Source of the DNA: an uncultured Saprospiraceae bacterium
Lineage (GTDB): Bacteria > Bacteroidota > Bacteroidia > Chitinophagales > Saprospiraceae
Length of the DNA stretch: 64,000 bases
Direction of reading: 5' to 3'
Assembly (NCBI GenBank): GCA_937928045.1
Contig: CALFWO010000027.1
Location: forward strand, 1 to 64,000
The position numbers and the translations under genes were made by a program. Of the stretch, positions 8,851 through 17,148 are shown one piece after another (the first letter of the stretch is position 1; each line of letters starts with the position of its first letter). The notes beneath the pieces were generated by a model that was not told the DNA's origin, ran no database searches, and saw only the letters and a program-made list of their open reading frames with translations.

Positions 8851-9282
8851 ATGACTAATCTAGATTCCGAAATTTTATTTCATTCCGAGTCCATCGACTT
8901 TTTACTAACGGATGAGTCCAATGTTATCAAATGGATAATGGCTACTGTGTCGAATGAAAACAAAGACCAAGGGAATCTCAATTTCATTTTTTGCGATGAT
9001 GAGTATTTGCACCGCATCAATCTCGAATATCTCAATCATGATACCTATACAGACATTATTACTTTTCCTTTACGAACTGACCGAATTGAAGGTGACATCT
9101 TTATAAGTATTGAAAGAGTAAAAGAAAACGCAAAAGTTTTTAAAGTTGAGTTTCGAAAGGAATTATTAAGAGTGATAATCCATGGTGTTTTACATTTGAT
9201 TGGTTATAAAGACAAAACTGAAAACGAACAGAACCTGATGCGAAATAAAGAAGATTTTTATCTGTCTAAATACATCATTTAA
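8851..9282 (+). CDS. ybeY: endoribonuclease YbeY (rRNA maturation)
   Basis: A metal-dependent single-strand RNase acting in 16S rRNA 3' end maturation and ribosome quality control. It is 143 residues, with the family order intact: LNF-F-CDDEYLHRINLEYLNHD (about 43-64), TDIITFPL (67-74), GDIFIS (81-86) and the metal site HGVLHLIGYKDKTENE (111-126). His111 and His115 are present, but the usual third ligand in HGxLHLxGYDH is replaced by a Lys-Asp pair (Lys120, Asp121). I recall the same KDK variant from other Bacteroidota YbeY proteins, so it is probably a lineage trait rather than a defect. A box upstream suggests its own promoter. Confidence 0.93.
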   Translation: MTNLDSEILFHSESIDFLLTDESNVIKWIMATVSNENKDQGNLNFIFCDDEYLHRINLEYLNHDTYTDIITFPLRTDRIEGDIFISIERVKENAKVFKVEFRKELLRVIIHGVLHLIGYKDKTENEQNLMRNKEDFYLSKYII

Positions 9283-9486
9283 AACCTTTGTAGAATAGTA
9301 TTTTTTATCCTGTTATGAGGTTAATTATTGGCTAGAATATTGACGTTAATCCTTGACAAATAGCTAACTATTCTAACAAAGTCTCGTTAAATATTATTAC
9401 TAAATAGTAAAAGATAAAACCTTGTATATTACTATTGTCCTTTAATTCGGAGATAAAATTAGATCTCAAAAAGAAAGTACCCAAAA
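9283..9486 (+). promoter_or_regulatory. threonine operon control region with inverted repeats
   Basis: This 204-base gap precedes thrA. TAGAATAGT (9291-9299) is repeated as its exact reverse complement ACTATTCTA (9367-9375), and TAGAATA occurs a third time at 9333-9339. A 14-base palindrome TTACTAAATAGTAA lies at 9397-9410. I see no leader peptide with runs of Thr or Ile codons, so classical attenuation of the E. coli kind is unlikely. The repeats could be operator sites or alternative RNA stems. No convincing TAnnTTTG box was found. Confidence 0.4.
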
Positions 9487-11943
9487 ATGAAAGTTTTAAA
9501 GTTTGGTGGTTCTTCGGTAGCTAAGTCGGAAAGAATCGAACAAGTCATCGATATTCTAAAAAAGTATTACAGCGAAGGTCAAAGGTTTACCGTTGTCTTT
9601 TCTGCATTCGGGGGAGTTACAGATTCCTTAATTGAGATGAGCAATTTAGCTGCTGAAGGTAATGAAGGGTATAAAGAAGTTTTTGAGGGTTTTTCGAAAA
9701 GACATTTCGACGCTGTTGAAGATTTAGTTGCAGATGAATACATCGATCAAGTCAAAAAGGATCTTTCAGAAAATCATAATGTCCTTCAAAGTTTGCTAAA
9801 AGGAATCTTTCTTGTTCGAGAAGCTTCGAAAAGAACAATGGATTATGTCTTAAGTTTTGGAGAGAGAAACTCTTGTTACATTATTGCAAATGCATTAAAA
9901 AGCAAAGGGGTAGCTGCCGAGTATTTAGACGCTCGTACTATCGTTAAAACAGATAAATCTTTCAGTTCTGCAAAAGTTAATTTTGAAAAAACGTTTGAAC
10001 TCGTTAAAACACACTACAAAAACCACCCAAACCTGCAAATCGTTACTGGTTTTATTGCCACAGCAATGGGAGGTTTAACTACAACGCTTGGAAGAGGTGG
10101 TTCTGACTATACCGCATCAATATTAGCGGCTGGTTTAGCAGCAGAAGTGATTGAAATTTGGACAGATGTAAACGGAGTACTAACTGCTGATCCTCGAAAA
10201 GTAAAATCCGCTTTTACAATTCCAACACTGACTTATGCAGAAGCGATGGAAATGAGTCATTTTGGTGCAAAAGTTATTTATCCGCCAACCTTACAACCTG
10301 CGCTCAAAAAGCAGATTCCAATAATCATTAAAAACACTTTTAATCCTGATCACAAAGGATCTTTCATCTCTCATAAAGGTGATAATAATGGTAATACTGT
10401 TAAAGGTATTAGTTCCATTGGAGAAATTGCGTTGCTTACTTTGGAAGGTTCTGGCCTCTTTGGAGTACCTGGAATTTCAGCAAGACTTTTTAGCGCTTTG
10501 GCCAATGGCGGAGTTAATGTGATTATGATCACTCAGGGAAGTTCTGAGCATAGTATAAGTTTTGCCATTGATCCTAAAAAAGCTACACTAGCAGCTCAAC
10601 TTGTAGAGAATGCATTTGAGTATGAAATGCTCAATGGAGTTGTCGAACCAGTAAAGGTGGAAAAAGAATTATCTGTTATCGCCATCATTGGAGAGAACAT
10701 GAGATTCCAACCGGGGATTGCAGGTCGTCTTTTTCAAGCATTGGGCAAGAACGGAATTAATTGCGTTGCTATTGCCCAAGGAAGTTCTGAATTAAATGTT
10801 TCTGTTGTTGTTCCTAAAGCTGATGAAGCCAAGTCTCTAAATGCACTTCATGAATCTTTCTTTTTATCAGATACTCAAGACTTGCATTTATTTATGGTCG
10901 GAGTTGGTTTGATTGGAAGTACATTAATTAATCAAATAAAATCTCAAGCTAAATATCTTAAAGACAAACATAATCTAACCATAAAATTAGTTGGTATTGC
11001 CAACTCTAAAAAAATGATTTTTGATGTTGAAGGTTTAGATTTAGAAAACTGGAAAGATCAGTTACTCAAATCTGAGGACAGAATGAGTATGGCTGGTTTT
11101 ACTGATCGAATGAGTGGTCTTAATTTATCCAATTCTATTTTCATGGATAATACGGCTAGTGAAGAAATAGCAAACTACTACGAACATATTCTTGAGAAAA
11201 GTATTAGCATTTCTACTCCTAATAAAATTGCCACGTCTTCTGGATTTTTACAATATCAGCGGCTAAAAACAATTGCCAAAAAAAGGGGAGTGAAATTTTT
11301 ATACGAAACAAATGTTGGAGCTGGTCTTCCCGTTATTTCTACCATGACAGATTTGATCAATAGCGGAGATGAAGTTTTAAAAATAGAAGGAGTTCTTTCT
11401 GGTTCTCTTAGTTTCATATTCAATAGTTTTAATGCTGATAAGAAATTCAGTGAAGTGGTAAAAGAAGCTGGAGAAAAGGGATATACAGAACCTGATCCTC
11501 GAATTGATATTAACGGCGTTGACGTTCGAAGAAAACTGATTATCCTCGCCAGAGAAACCGGACTTCCGATGGATGCACACGAGGTGGAGATAGAAAATAT
11601 TCTTTCGAAGGAATGCCAGAATGCAAGTACGGTCGAAGAATTTATGAAACTATTACCATCAGAAGATGAGCGCTTTGAAAAAATGAGAGCTGATGCCGAA
11701 GCAGAAGGAAAGGTTTTAAGAATGATTGCCAAATTAGACGAAGGTATGGCAACTATAAAATTAGAAGCCGTTGGTATGGATCACCCTTTCGCTAGTTTGA
11801 ATGGTAGTGACAACATGATTGTATTCACAACTAAAAGATATAATGATCGACCTTTAGTTATTCGCGGTCCTGGTGCTGGTGCAGAGGTTACAGCGGCTGG
11901 TGTATTCGCCGAAGTAATATCAATTGGTCATTTTTTATCTTAA
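9487..11943 (+). CDS. thrA: bifunctional aspartokinase / homoserine dehydrogenase
   Basis: Catalyses the first and third steps from aspartate to threonine: phosphorylation of aspartate and NAD(P)H reduction of aspartate semialdehyde to homoserine. At 818 residues it has the usual length of the fused enzyme. The aspartokinase domain (about 1-295) opens with KFGGSSVAKS and contains TTTLGRGGSDYTA. Two ACT-type allosteric segments follow (about 310-460), each with a VPGISARLF or QPGIAGRLF motif. The homoserine dehydrogenase domain (about 465-818) starts with the Rossmann GVGLIGS and contains the catalytic-core segment GYTEPDPRIDINGVDVRRK. It heads thrA-thrB-thrC. Feedback by threonine through the ACT part is expected from family knowledge. 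Confidence 0.97.
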   Translation: MKVLKFGGSSVAKSERIEQVIDILKKYYSEGQRFTVVFSAFGGVTDSLIEMSNLAAEGNEGYKEVFEGFSKRHFDAVEDLVADEYIDQVKKDLSENHNVLQSLLKGIFLVREASKRTMDYVLSFGERNSCYIIANALKSKGVAAEYLDARTIVKTDKSFSSAKVNFEKTFELVKTHYKNHPNLQIVTGFIATAMGGLTTTLGRGGSDYTASILAAGLAAEVIEIWTDVNGVLTADPRKVKSAFTIPTLTYAEAMEMSHFGAKVIYPPTLQPALKKQIPIIIKNTFNPDHKGSFISHKGDNNGNTVKGISSIGEIALLTLEGSGLFGVPGISARLFSALANGGVNVIMITQGSSEHSISFAIDPKKATLAAQLVENAFEYEMLNGVVEPVKVEKELSVIAIIGENMRFQPGIAGRLFQALGKNGINCVAIAQGSSELNVSVVVPKADEAKSLNALHESFFLSDTQDLHLFMVGVGLIGSTLINQIKSQAKYLKDKHNLTIKLVGIANSKKMIFDVEGLDLENWKDQLLKSEDRMSMAGFTDRMSGLNLSNSIFMDNTASEEIANYYEHILEKSISISTPNKIATSSGFLQYQRLKTIAKKRGVKFLYETNVGAGLPVISTMTDLINSGDEVLKIEGVLSGSLSFIFNSFNADKKFSEVVKEAGEKGYTEPDPRIDINGVDVRRKLIILARETGLPMDAHEVEIENILSKECQNASTVEEFMKLLPSEDERFEKMRADAEAEGKVLRMIAKLDEGMATIKLEAVGMDHPFASLNGSDNMIVFTTKRYNDRPLVIRGPGAGAEVTAAGVFAEVISIGHFLS

Positions 11944-11964
11944 TTAACTGATTATCAATATATT

Positions 11965-12894
11965 ATGCATCCTGGTATAAAAGTTTTTGCTCCAGCATCT
12001 GTTGCCAATATAGCCGTAGGATATGACATTCTAGGTTTTGCATTGGATAAACCTGGAGATGAAATATTAGCTAAATTTAAAGATCGCAAAGGATTGGTCA
12101 TAAAGACTATTACTGGCGGTAAGGGACTTCCTTTGGAAGTAGAAAAGAACACTGCGGGATTTGCTGCTCAGAGATTTTTGGAGCATATAGGAGAAGCTGA
12201 TCGAGGTATAGAATTTGAGATTAGAAAAAAGATGCCTTTTGGCTCAGGGCTAGGATCAAGTGCTGCTTCTGCTGTAGCGGGTGTAATGGCTGTTAATGAG
12301 CTATTAGATTGTCCTTTGGAAAAAAGAGATTTACTGCCTTTTGCTGTTCAGGGGGAACAAATTGCAGATGGTTCCTACCATGCGGATAACGTAGCTCCTT
12401 CTTTGATAGGAGGAATGGTTTTGATCAGAGATAATCCCAGCTTAGATGTTCATCGACTAAATGTTCCAAAAGGACTTTACGCCACAGTTGTTTATCCCAA
12501 GATTAAAATTCTAACTCGAGATTCTAGAGCGATATTAAGTGATCAAGTTTTACTCAAGGATCATATCAAACAAAGTGGAAATCTGGCCGCATTTATGCTA
12601 GGTTTATTCAATAGTGATTTTGCACTTATTGGCAGGGCATTACAAGATGTAATAATAGAGCCTCAACGTAGGAAGCTAATTCCATATTTTGATGAAGTCC
12701 AAGAGGCCGCTTTAAAATGTGGTGCTTTAGGTTGTAGTATTTCTGGAGCTGGCCCATCAATATTTGCGCTTTCAGCAAATAGTCTAATTGCCGAAGAAGC
12801 CGGCAATGCTATGAAGAAAGTATTTACTGATCGAAAAATTAGAACAAAACTATTCTTATCTGGAATCAACCAGGAAGGAGCTATCAAATGTTAA
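11965..12894 (+). CDS. thrB: homoserine kinase
   Basis: Phosphorylates homoserine with ATP, giving the substrate of threonine synthase. The 309-residue protein is a GHMP-superfamily kinase. An N-terminal VFAPASVANIAVGYDILGFA segment is typical of homoserine kinases, the ATP loop is PFGSGLGSSAASAVAG (about 92-107), and the C-terminal GHMP motif GCSISGAGPSIFAL is around residues 255-268. It lies 21 bases after thrA and 4 bases before thrC, so it is the middle gene of one operon. Confidence 0.97.
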   Translation: MHPGIKVFAPASVANIAVGYDILGFALDKPGDEILAKFKDRKGLVIKTITGGKGLPLEVEKNTAGFAAQRFLEHIGEADRGIEFEIRKKMPFGSGLGSSAASAVAGVMAVNELLDCPLEKRDLLPFAVQGEQIADGSYHADNVAPSLIGGMVLIRDNPSLDVHRLNVPKGLYATVVYPKIKILTRDSRAILSDQVLLKDHIKQSGNLAAFMLGLFNSDFALIGRALQDVIIEPQRRKLIPYFDEVQEAALKCGALGCSISGAGPSIFALSANSLIAEEAGNAMKKVFTDRKIRTKLFLSGINQEGAIKC

Positions 12895-12898
12895 TTAA

Positions 12899-14203
12899 AT
12901 GCAGTTATACAGTACAAACAATAGATCCCATACAGTAGATCTTAAAGAGGCGGTAATGAATAGTCTTCCGCCTGATAATGGTTTGTACATGCCAGTTCGT
13001 ATTCCTCAGTTGAGCACTAATTTTATAAAAAACTTATCGGATTACACTTTCGCAGATTTAAGTTTTCAAGTAGCCAATAATATTATTGGTTCATATATTC
13101 CTAAATCAAAGTTAGAAGAGATTGTACATGGAGCTATTGATTTCCCCGCACCAGTTGTAGAGTTAACTGATAGTCTTGGTATTCTTGAATTGTATCATGG
13201 TCCTAGTTTAGCTTTTAAAGATTTCGGTGCTCGTTTCATGGCAAGAACTATGGGATATTTTAACGAGCAATCTAGTGAGGAGCTAATCATACTGGTTGCT
13301 ACTTCAGGTGATACTGGAGGTGCTGTTGCAGCTGGATTTTACAATACTCCAGGAATTAAAGTGGTAATACTCTACCCTTCAGGAAAAGTTAGTCCCCTTC
13401 AAGAAAAACAACTTACTACGCTTGGTGGTAATATTGAAGCTATTGAAATTCAAGGAACCTTTGATGATTGTCAAGCATTGGTGAAAAAGGCATTTCTTGA
13501 CCAAGAGCTAAATGATCAAATTCGATTAAGCTCAGCCAATTCAATCAACATTGCTCGATTAATACCACAAAGCTTTTATTACTTCGAAGCTTGGAAGCAA
13601 TTCCAAAAGTCAGGAGAAGCATTAAGCTTTATAGTTCCTAGTGGAAACTTTGGAAATCTGACCGCAGGTCTTTTTGCTAAAAAAATGGGATTACCAATAA
13701 AGCACATGGTTGCTGCTACGAATAACAATGATATTGTACCAGACTATTTAAGTACTGGCAAATATCAACCAAGACCATCTGTTCCTACAATATCAAATGC
13801 TATGGATGTAGGTGCTCCTAGTAATTTTTCTAGGATGATGGATTTGTATGGTTCCACGTGGAACGATGTAAAAGGAGATATCAAAGGCTATTCTTATTCT
13901 GATGCGAATACAAGATTAGCAATGAAAGAAGTTTTGGCTAAGTACAACTATGTAATGGATCCCCATGGCGCTGTTGGTTATTTAGCCGCAATAGTATATC
14001 AAAAAGAATCGATTGGAACTAAGTCTATAATTCTAGAAACTGCACATCCTTCCAAGTTTTTATCTGAAGTAGAAACTACACTTGATAAAAAGATTGAAGT
14101 GCCTGAGCGTTTAGCTGAGCTAAAAGATAAAACCAAGGTAGCGGAATTAATGCAGGTTGATTACAATGCATTCTCAAATTACTTGAAGAAAAATCACGCT
14201 TAG
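12899..14203 (+). CDS. thrC: threonine synthase
   Basis: A PLP enzyme converting O-phosphohomoserine to threonine and phosphate. The 434 residues begin with the typical YSTNNRSHTVDLKEAV segment. The PLP lysine lies in GPSLAFKDFGARF (Lys107). Further signatures are ATSGDTGGAVAAGF (about 136-149), the phosphate-loop segment VPSGNFGNLTAG and the late DPHGAVGYLA. It is the last gene of the threonine operon. Its coding sequence contains a 14-base perfect palindrome GTTCCACGTGGAAC at 13851-13864, which resembles a parS site and is listed separately. Confidence 0.97.
   Translation: MQLYSTNNRSHTVDLKEAVMNSLPPDNGLYMPVRIPQLSTNFIKNLSDYTFADLSFQVANNIIGSYIPKSKLEEIVHGAIDFPAPVVELTDSLGILELYHGPSLAFKDFGARFMARTMGYFNEQSSEELIILVATSGDTGGAVAAGFYNTPGIKVVILYPSGKVSPLQEKQLTTLGGNIEAIEIQGTFDDCQALVKKAFLDQELNDQIRLSSANSINIARLIPQSFYYFEAWKQFQKSGEALSFIVPSGNFGNLTAGLFAKKMGLPIKHMVAATNNNDIVPDYLSTGKYQPRPSVPTISNAMDVGAPSNFSRMMDLYGSTWNDVKGDIKGYSYSDANTRLAMKEVLAKYNYVMDPHGAVGYLAAIVYQKESIGTKSIILETAHPSKFLSEVETTLDKKIEVPERLAELKDKTKVAELMQVDYNAFSNYLKKNHA
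13850..13865. other. parS-like palindrome inside thrC
   Basis: GGTTCCACGTGGAACG contains the perfect palindrome GTTCCACGTGGAAC. Against the widely conserved ParB site TGTTNCACGTGAAACA it keeps the CACGTG core and both flanking GTT/AAC arms and differs at the two ends and one inner base. It is 374 bases from a second, better copy. ParB binding is inferred. Confidence 0.45.
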
Positions 14204-14223
14204 CTACCCTATCCGGTGAAGCT

Positions 14224-14239
14224 GGTTCCACGTGAAACA
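14224..14239. other. parS-like chromosome partition site
   Basis: GGTTCCACGTGAAACA matches 15 of 16 positions of the ParB-binding consensus TGTTNCACGTGAAACA; only the first base differs. It is intergenic, just after thrC, and about 2.5 kb from the putative oriC. That is where parS sites usually lie. parA and parB are not in the window. Confidence 0.65.
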
Positions 14240-14527
14240 TGTTCAATTCCTCTAACTCATAATCTCTCTACTCAATTTTCCAATCAACTGATTAAAGGAA
14301 TTAATAAAAATTTCATAAGTCAACTATAAACAGATTTTAAACTATCTAAACATAACCTAAGCACTTTTCTTAGCTTTTTACTGCAATTAGCTTTTCAATT
14401 AATTCATCATGTCTCAGCTTGGTAACTATTGAATAAACCTTCGCATTAATTACAATAAATGTTTTCCCAGAATAAACAAATGTATTCTAACAGATAATCC
14501 AATTTATACAGTCCTATTCCAAATAAA

Positions 14528-14556
14528 AAAGGCCGTTTCGCGAAGAAACAGCCTTT
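14528..14556. terminator. bidirectional terminator between thrC and the hydrolase gene
   Basis: AAAGGCCGTTTC and GAAACAGCCTTT pair around GCGAA with one C-A mismatch. A runs precede and T-rich sequence follows, so it can serve both convergent genes. Confidence 0.7.
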
Positions 14557-14584
14557 GTATTATATCTATTTGAATTACAGATAG

Positions 14585-15346
14585 TTAAGTGTTTATCTCA
14601 AGAAAATCTGCTAAATGATTATTGAATATATCAGAACGTTCCATCATCGGTGCATGCCCACACTCTGGAACCAAATGAAGCTGAGAATTTTCAATCAGTT
14701 CATTAAATTTCTCTCCTACGAAGGCTGGAGTTATCGTATCATGTTCTCCCCAAATCAATAATGTAGGGGCTTTGATCTGATGTAATTTATCAGATAGATT
14801 ATGTCTAACGGCTGACTTTGCCGTAGCGATCACTCTGATCGCCTTACCTCTATCATTTACGATATCAAAAACCTCATCTACCAATTCTTTGGTAGCTACT
14901 GTTGGATCATAGAATGTTGCTTCAGTCTTTTCTTTAATAAACTCATAGTTCCCTCTTTTCGGAAAAGAACTTCCAAGACTGTTTTCGAATAGTCCTGAAC
15001 TACCAGTCAAAGTAATACTCTTGATCCAATCTGGATTCGCCAAGCTAAATAGCAAAGTAATATGTCCTCCAAGTGAATTACCTAATACATGTACTTTATC
15101 AAAACCTTTGTGTTTAACAAAGGCGCCGACATGATCAACTAGCCCACTTACAGATACTTTAATGATCGGCAATTCAAAAATAGGTAGCATTGGAACAACA
15201 ACATTGTACTTATCACCAAAGCGATCAATTATCCCTTGAAAATTACTCAAGGCTCCAAAAAGTCCATGCAATAGTAATAGATTTTCAGGGCCACCTTTAG
15301 TTTCTATATACTTAAATCCTTCTTCTTCTATTAGGTCGTAATTCAT
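14585..15346 (-). CDS. alpha/beta hydrolase
   Basis: A 253-residue cytosolic alpha/beta hydrolase of unknown substrate. The nucleophile elbow is GNSLGG (Ser91), the acid is Asp203 in WGEHDTITP, and the histidine is His231 in CGHAPMME, giving a complete triad. The oxyanion-side motif LLLHGLFG is at about 24-31. Overall it resembles the MhpC/BphD-like C-C hydrolase and esterase group, but small hydrolases of this type cannot be assigned by eye. It ends at a bidirectional terminator. Its start has a TACCTTTG box on the coding strand 22-29 bases upstream. It reads leftward, away from the putative origin. Confidence 0.85.
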   Translation of the reverse strand: MNYDLIEEEGFKYIETKGGPENLLLLHGLFGALSNFQGIIDRFGDKYNVVVPMLPIFELPIIKVSVSGLVDHVGAFVKHKGFDKVHVLGNSLGGHITLLFSLANPDWIKSITLTGSSGLFENSLGSSFPKRGNYEFIKEKTEATFYDPTVATKELVDEVFDIVNDRGKAIRVIATAKSAVRHNLSDKLHQIKAPTLLIWGEHDTITPAFVGEKFNELIENSQLHLVPECGHAPMMERSDIFNNHLADFLEINT

Positions 15347-15367
15347 TGGCTAAAACATCAATTTGCA

Positions 15368-15375
15368 CAAAGGTA
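15368..15375 (-). promoter_or_regulatory. -7 promoter box for the hydrolase gene
   Basis: The coding strand reads TACCTTTG, an exact match to the Bacteroidota -7 box TAnnTTTG, 22 bases before the ATG at 15346. No clear TTTG -33 element is seen. Confidence 0.45.
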
Positions 15376-15592
15376 TATATTTCTAAGACTTAGCTTATTT
15401 AATGATATCAACAGAGTTATTAACATTTTTACTGAAATTCAATGTTATCCTACCAATTAAGCCTTCCTCGTTTTCCACATACTAACAATAAATGTTAATA
15501 AAATGGAATAATTATAGCATAAAAACAAAACAAGTAAATATATTTATCTGATAATCAATTATTTATATGATTAATTAGACTTACACAAATTG
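15376..15592. other. AT-rich gap between the hydrolase and heme A synthase genes
   Basis: A strongly AT-rich stretch with no ORF. One DnaA box-like TTTTCCACA (one mismatch) lies at 15471-15479, isolated from the dense cluster at 16.7-17.1 kb. TGTTAATA-type short repeats occur near 15490-15500. No terminator hairpin for ctaA is evident. Confidence 0.4.
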
Positions 15593-16675
15593 TTACTCAT
15601 TGGAAGAATTTGTTGATAACCTCGGTTTAAGGTGGTAAAGAACATACAGTAAAGCGGCGAAAAGTAACAAGGCAACACATTGATGTAGGGCCCCATACCC
15701 TATTGGAATGGATCCAATAGCATTTACAATTGTTAGTATCCCTAGTATAAATTGAGTTACCAACAGAGTTATTAACAGTGTTGATCCAGCTCTAACTTTC
15801 CTATTTGTTGAATTTTTTAAATTGAGTACAAACCAAATAATAACAGCTGTTAACAAATAAGCTGTTATTCTGTGTAAGACTTGTACAATGGCCTTTACAC
15901 GGACAGAAGCCTCATAATCAAGAATACTGTCCACATCAGTTGAAACTGCAAGGGAATTCAATAAGTTATTGCCATTTACAAAGAATGGCCAATGCGCGTG
16001 AATAAGACCAGCCCGCATTCCGGCCATCAGACCGCCAAAAAGAATTTGAACCATAAGCAATCCAGCAACACCCCATCCTATACTATACCAAAGCTTATTT
16101 CCCCCATCCAACGAAATTTGACTCGACTTGAGCCAAGTCCAAAAGAGATAACAAAATAATGCAGCTGCTAATCCTAAATGTGTAATTAACTTATAGGCAC
16201 TCACCCAAGTCCGTTTGTCTGAATTCAGTCCACTTTTTACCATTATCCAACCAAAAACTGCCACAGTTGCTGCGAGTAATATAACAATACCAAGACGCAT
16301 ATTCAACCATCGTGGCATCATACCCCTTATATTGAAAATTAGAAAAGGAATAATAAATACAAATCCCATAAGCCTCGCCCATAACCGGTGAAAGTACTCC
16401 CAGAAGAAAATAAACTTAAACTCGCTTAAAGTCATATCTCCATGCAAAGACTCGTATTGCTTTCTCGCATGAATTTTATACAAATCAAAAGCTTCTTCCC
16501 ATTCCATTGTATTCATTGGTGGCAAGGTTCCTTGTATAACCGACCATTCTGTTATGGATAACCCAGAATCGGTTAACCTGGTAACCCCTCCAATCACAAC
16601 TTGAAAGAAAATCATGACCAATCCAATCACTAGCCATACCTGAATAATTTTCGCAACACCTGTCTTCTCGTTCAT
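15593..16675 (-). CDS. ctaA: heme A synthase (COX15/CtaA)
   Basis: An inner-membrane enzyme oxidising the C8 methyl of heme O to the formyl group of heme A, needed for aa3-type cytochrome oxidase. The 360 residues contain about eight hydrophobic segments. The family hallmarks are visible: FFQVVIGGVTRLTDSGLSITEW near residues 20-41, an EYFHRLWARLMG segment with a heme-ligand His (about 92-103), HAHWPFFVN with another His, and LHRITAYL and ALHQCVALLLF in the second half. The Cox15 type (GGxTRLTxSGLS plus long loops) fits better than the short Gram-positive CtaA. It reads away from the putative oriC, which begins at its 5' side. Confidence 0.94.
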   Translation of the reverse strand: MNEKTGVAKIIQVWLVIGLVMIFFQVVIGGVTRLTDSGLSITEWSVIQGTLPPMNTMEWEEAFDLYKIHARKQYESLHGDMTLSEFKFIFFWEYFHRLWARLMGFVFIIPFLIFNIRGMMPRWLNMRLGIVILLAATVAVFGWIMVKSGLNSDKRTWVSAYKLITHLGLAAALFCYLFWTWLKSSQISLDGGNKLWYSIGWGVAGLLMVQILFGGLMAGMRAGLIHAHWPFFVNGNNLLNSLAVSTDVDSILDYEASVRVKAIVQVLHRITAYLLTAVIIWFVLNLKNSTNRKVRAGSTLLITLLVTQFILGILTIVNAIGSIPIGYGALHQCVALLLFAALLYVLYHLKPRLSTNSSNE

Positions 16676-17148
16676 TTGATATTTTTTGAGTTATCCACTC
16701 ACATTCTGATCCCTATTAATAATATTATAATTTTAAAAAAAATACCCTCATCATCATAGCTGTGGAAAAGGGGATAACTTTAATTTAATAAATTTGAATA
16801 TTGAGTTATTAAGGAATTCAATGCAATTATCCACACTTAGTTCACATAATAGTAGTTTGTAAATCAATATTTTAGTCATTTTTCCACAATACTTGTCAAG
16901 TTTATCCACACAACAACTAATTCATTAATAGAACTCAACACTAGCTTAATCAACTGTGGATAAACCTGAGGTTATACACCAAAAAAGCCACAAATAAACT
17001 AATTATTATATATTAATAAAATATATTCTTAGTAACTGTGGATAACTTTGAAGATACTGACGAGTAATCCACATTATAATCCACATCATGTGTATAACTA
17101 ATGCCTATAAAAATTAACTAACTTTAGGACTCACCAGAAATACATGCT
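16676..17148. other. putative chromosomal replication origin (oriC) with a DnaA box cluster
   Basis: The 473-base non-coding gap carries four exact DnaA boxes (TTATCCACA or its complement) at 16827-16835 (+), 16902-16910 (+), 16955-16963 (-) and 17037-17045 (-). Six more have one mismatch: 16691-16699, 16761-16769 (-), 16880-16888, 17065-17073, 17077-17085 and 17089-17097 (-). A two-mismatch copy is at 16972-16980. The last three boxes are spaced exactly 12 bases apart. An almost pure A/T block at about 16991-17030 lies between boxes and could be the unwinding element; another is at 16711-16740. No other place in the window has such a cluster. dnaA is not adjacent, which is common in Bacteroidota. 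Origin function is inferred from the motif cluster and the nearby parS-like sites. Confidence 0.85.
16991..17030. other. candidate DNA unwinding element of oriC
   Basis: A block of almost only A and T (core ATTATTATATATTAATAAAA) is bracketed by a DnaA box-like site at 16972-16980 and an exact box at 17037-17045. Low-stability AT blocks next to DnaA boxes are where bacterial origins open. The exact limits are a guess. Confidence 0.5.

Larger units (their letters stand above)
14204..14584. other. intergenic region between thrC and the alpha/beta hydrolase gene
   Basis: 381 AT-rich bases between convergent genes. It holds a parS-like site near the start (14224-14239) and a bidirectional terminator near the end (14528-14556). 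Between them (about 14245-14525) I find no ORF, RNA gene or strong repeat. Confidence 0.6.

Noticed and set aside
9283-9486. Threonine/isoleucine leader peptide and attenuator
   Set aside because: No short ORF with runs of Thr or Ile codons and no terminator hairpin with a T tract directly before thrA.
15471-15479. Isolated DnaA box-like TTTTCCACA upstream of the hydrolase gene
   Set aside because: A single one-mismatch copy is expected by chance in AT-rich DNA; the origin call rests on the cluster at 16.7-17.1 kb.
17101-17148. Alternative upstream start for the SRAP gene
   Set aside because: The ATG at 17144 is out of frame and the family needs Cys as residue 2, which fixes the start at 17149.
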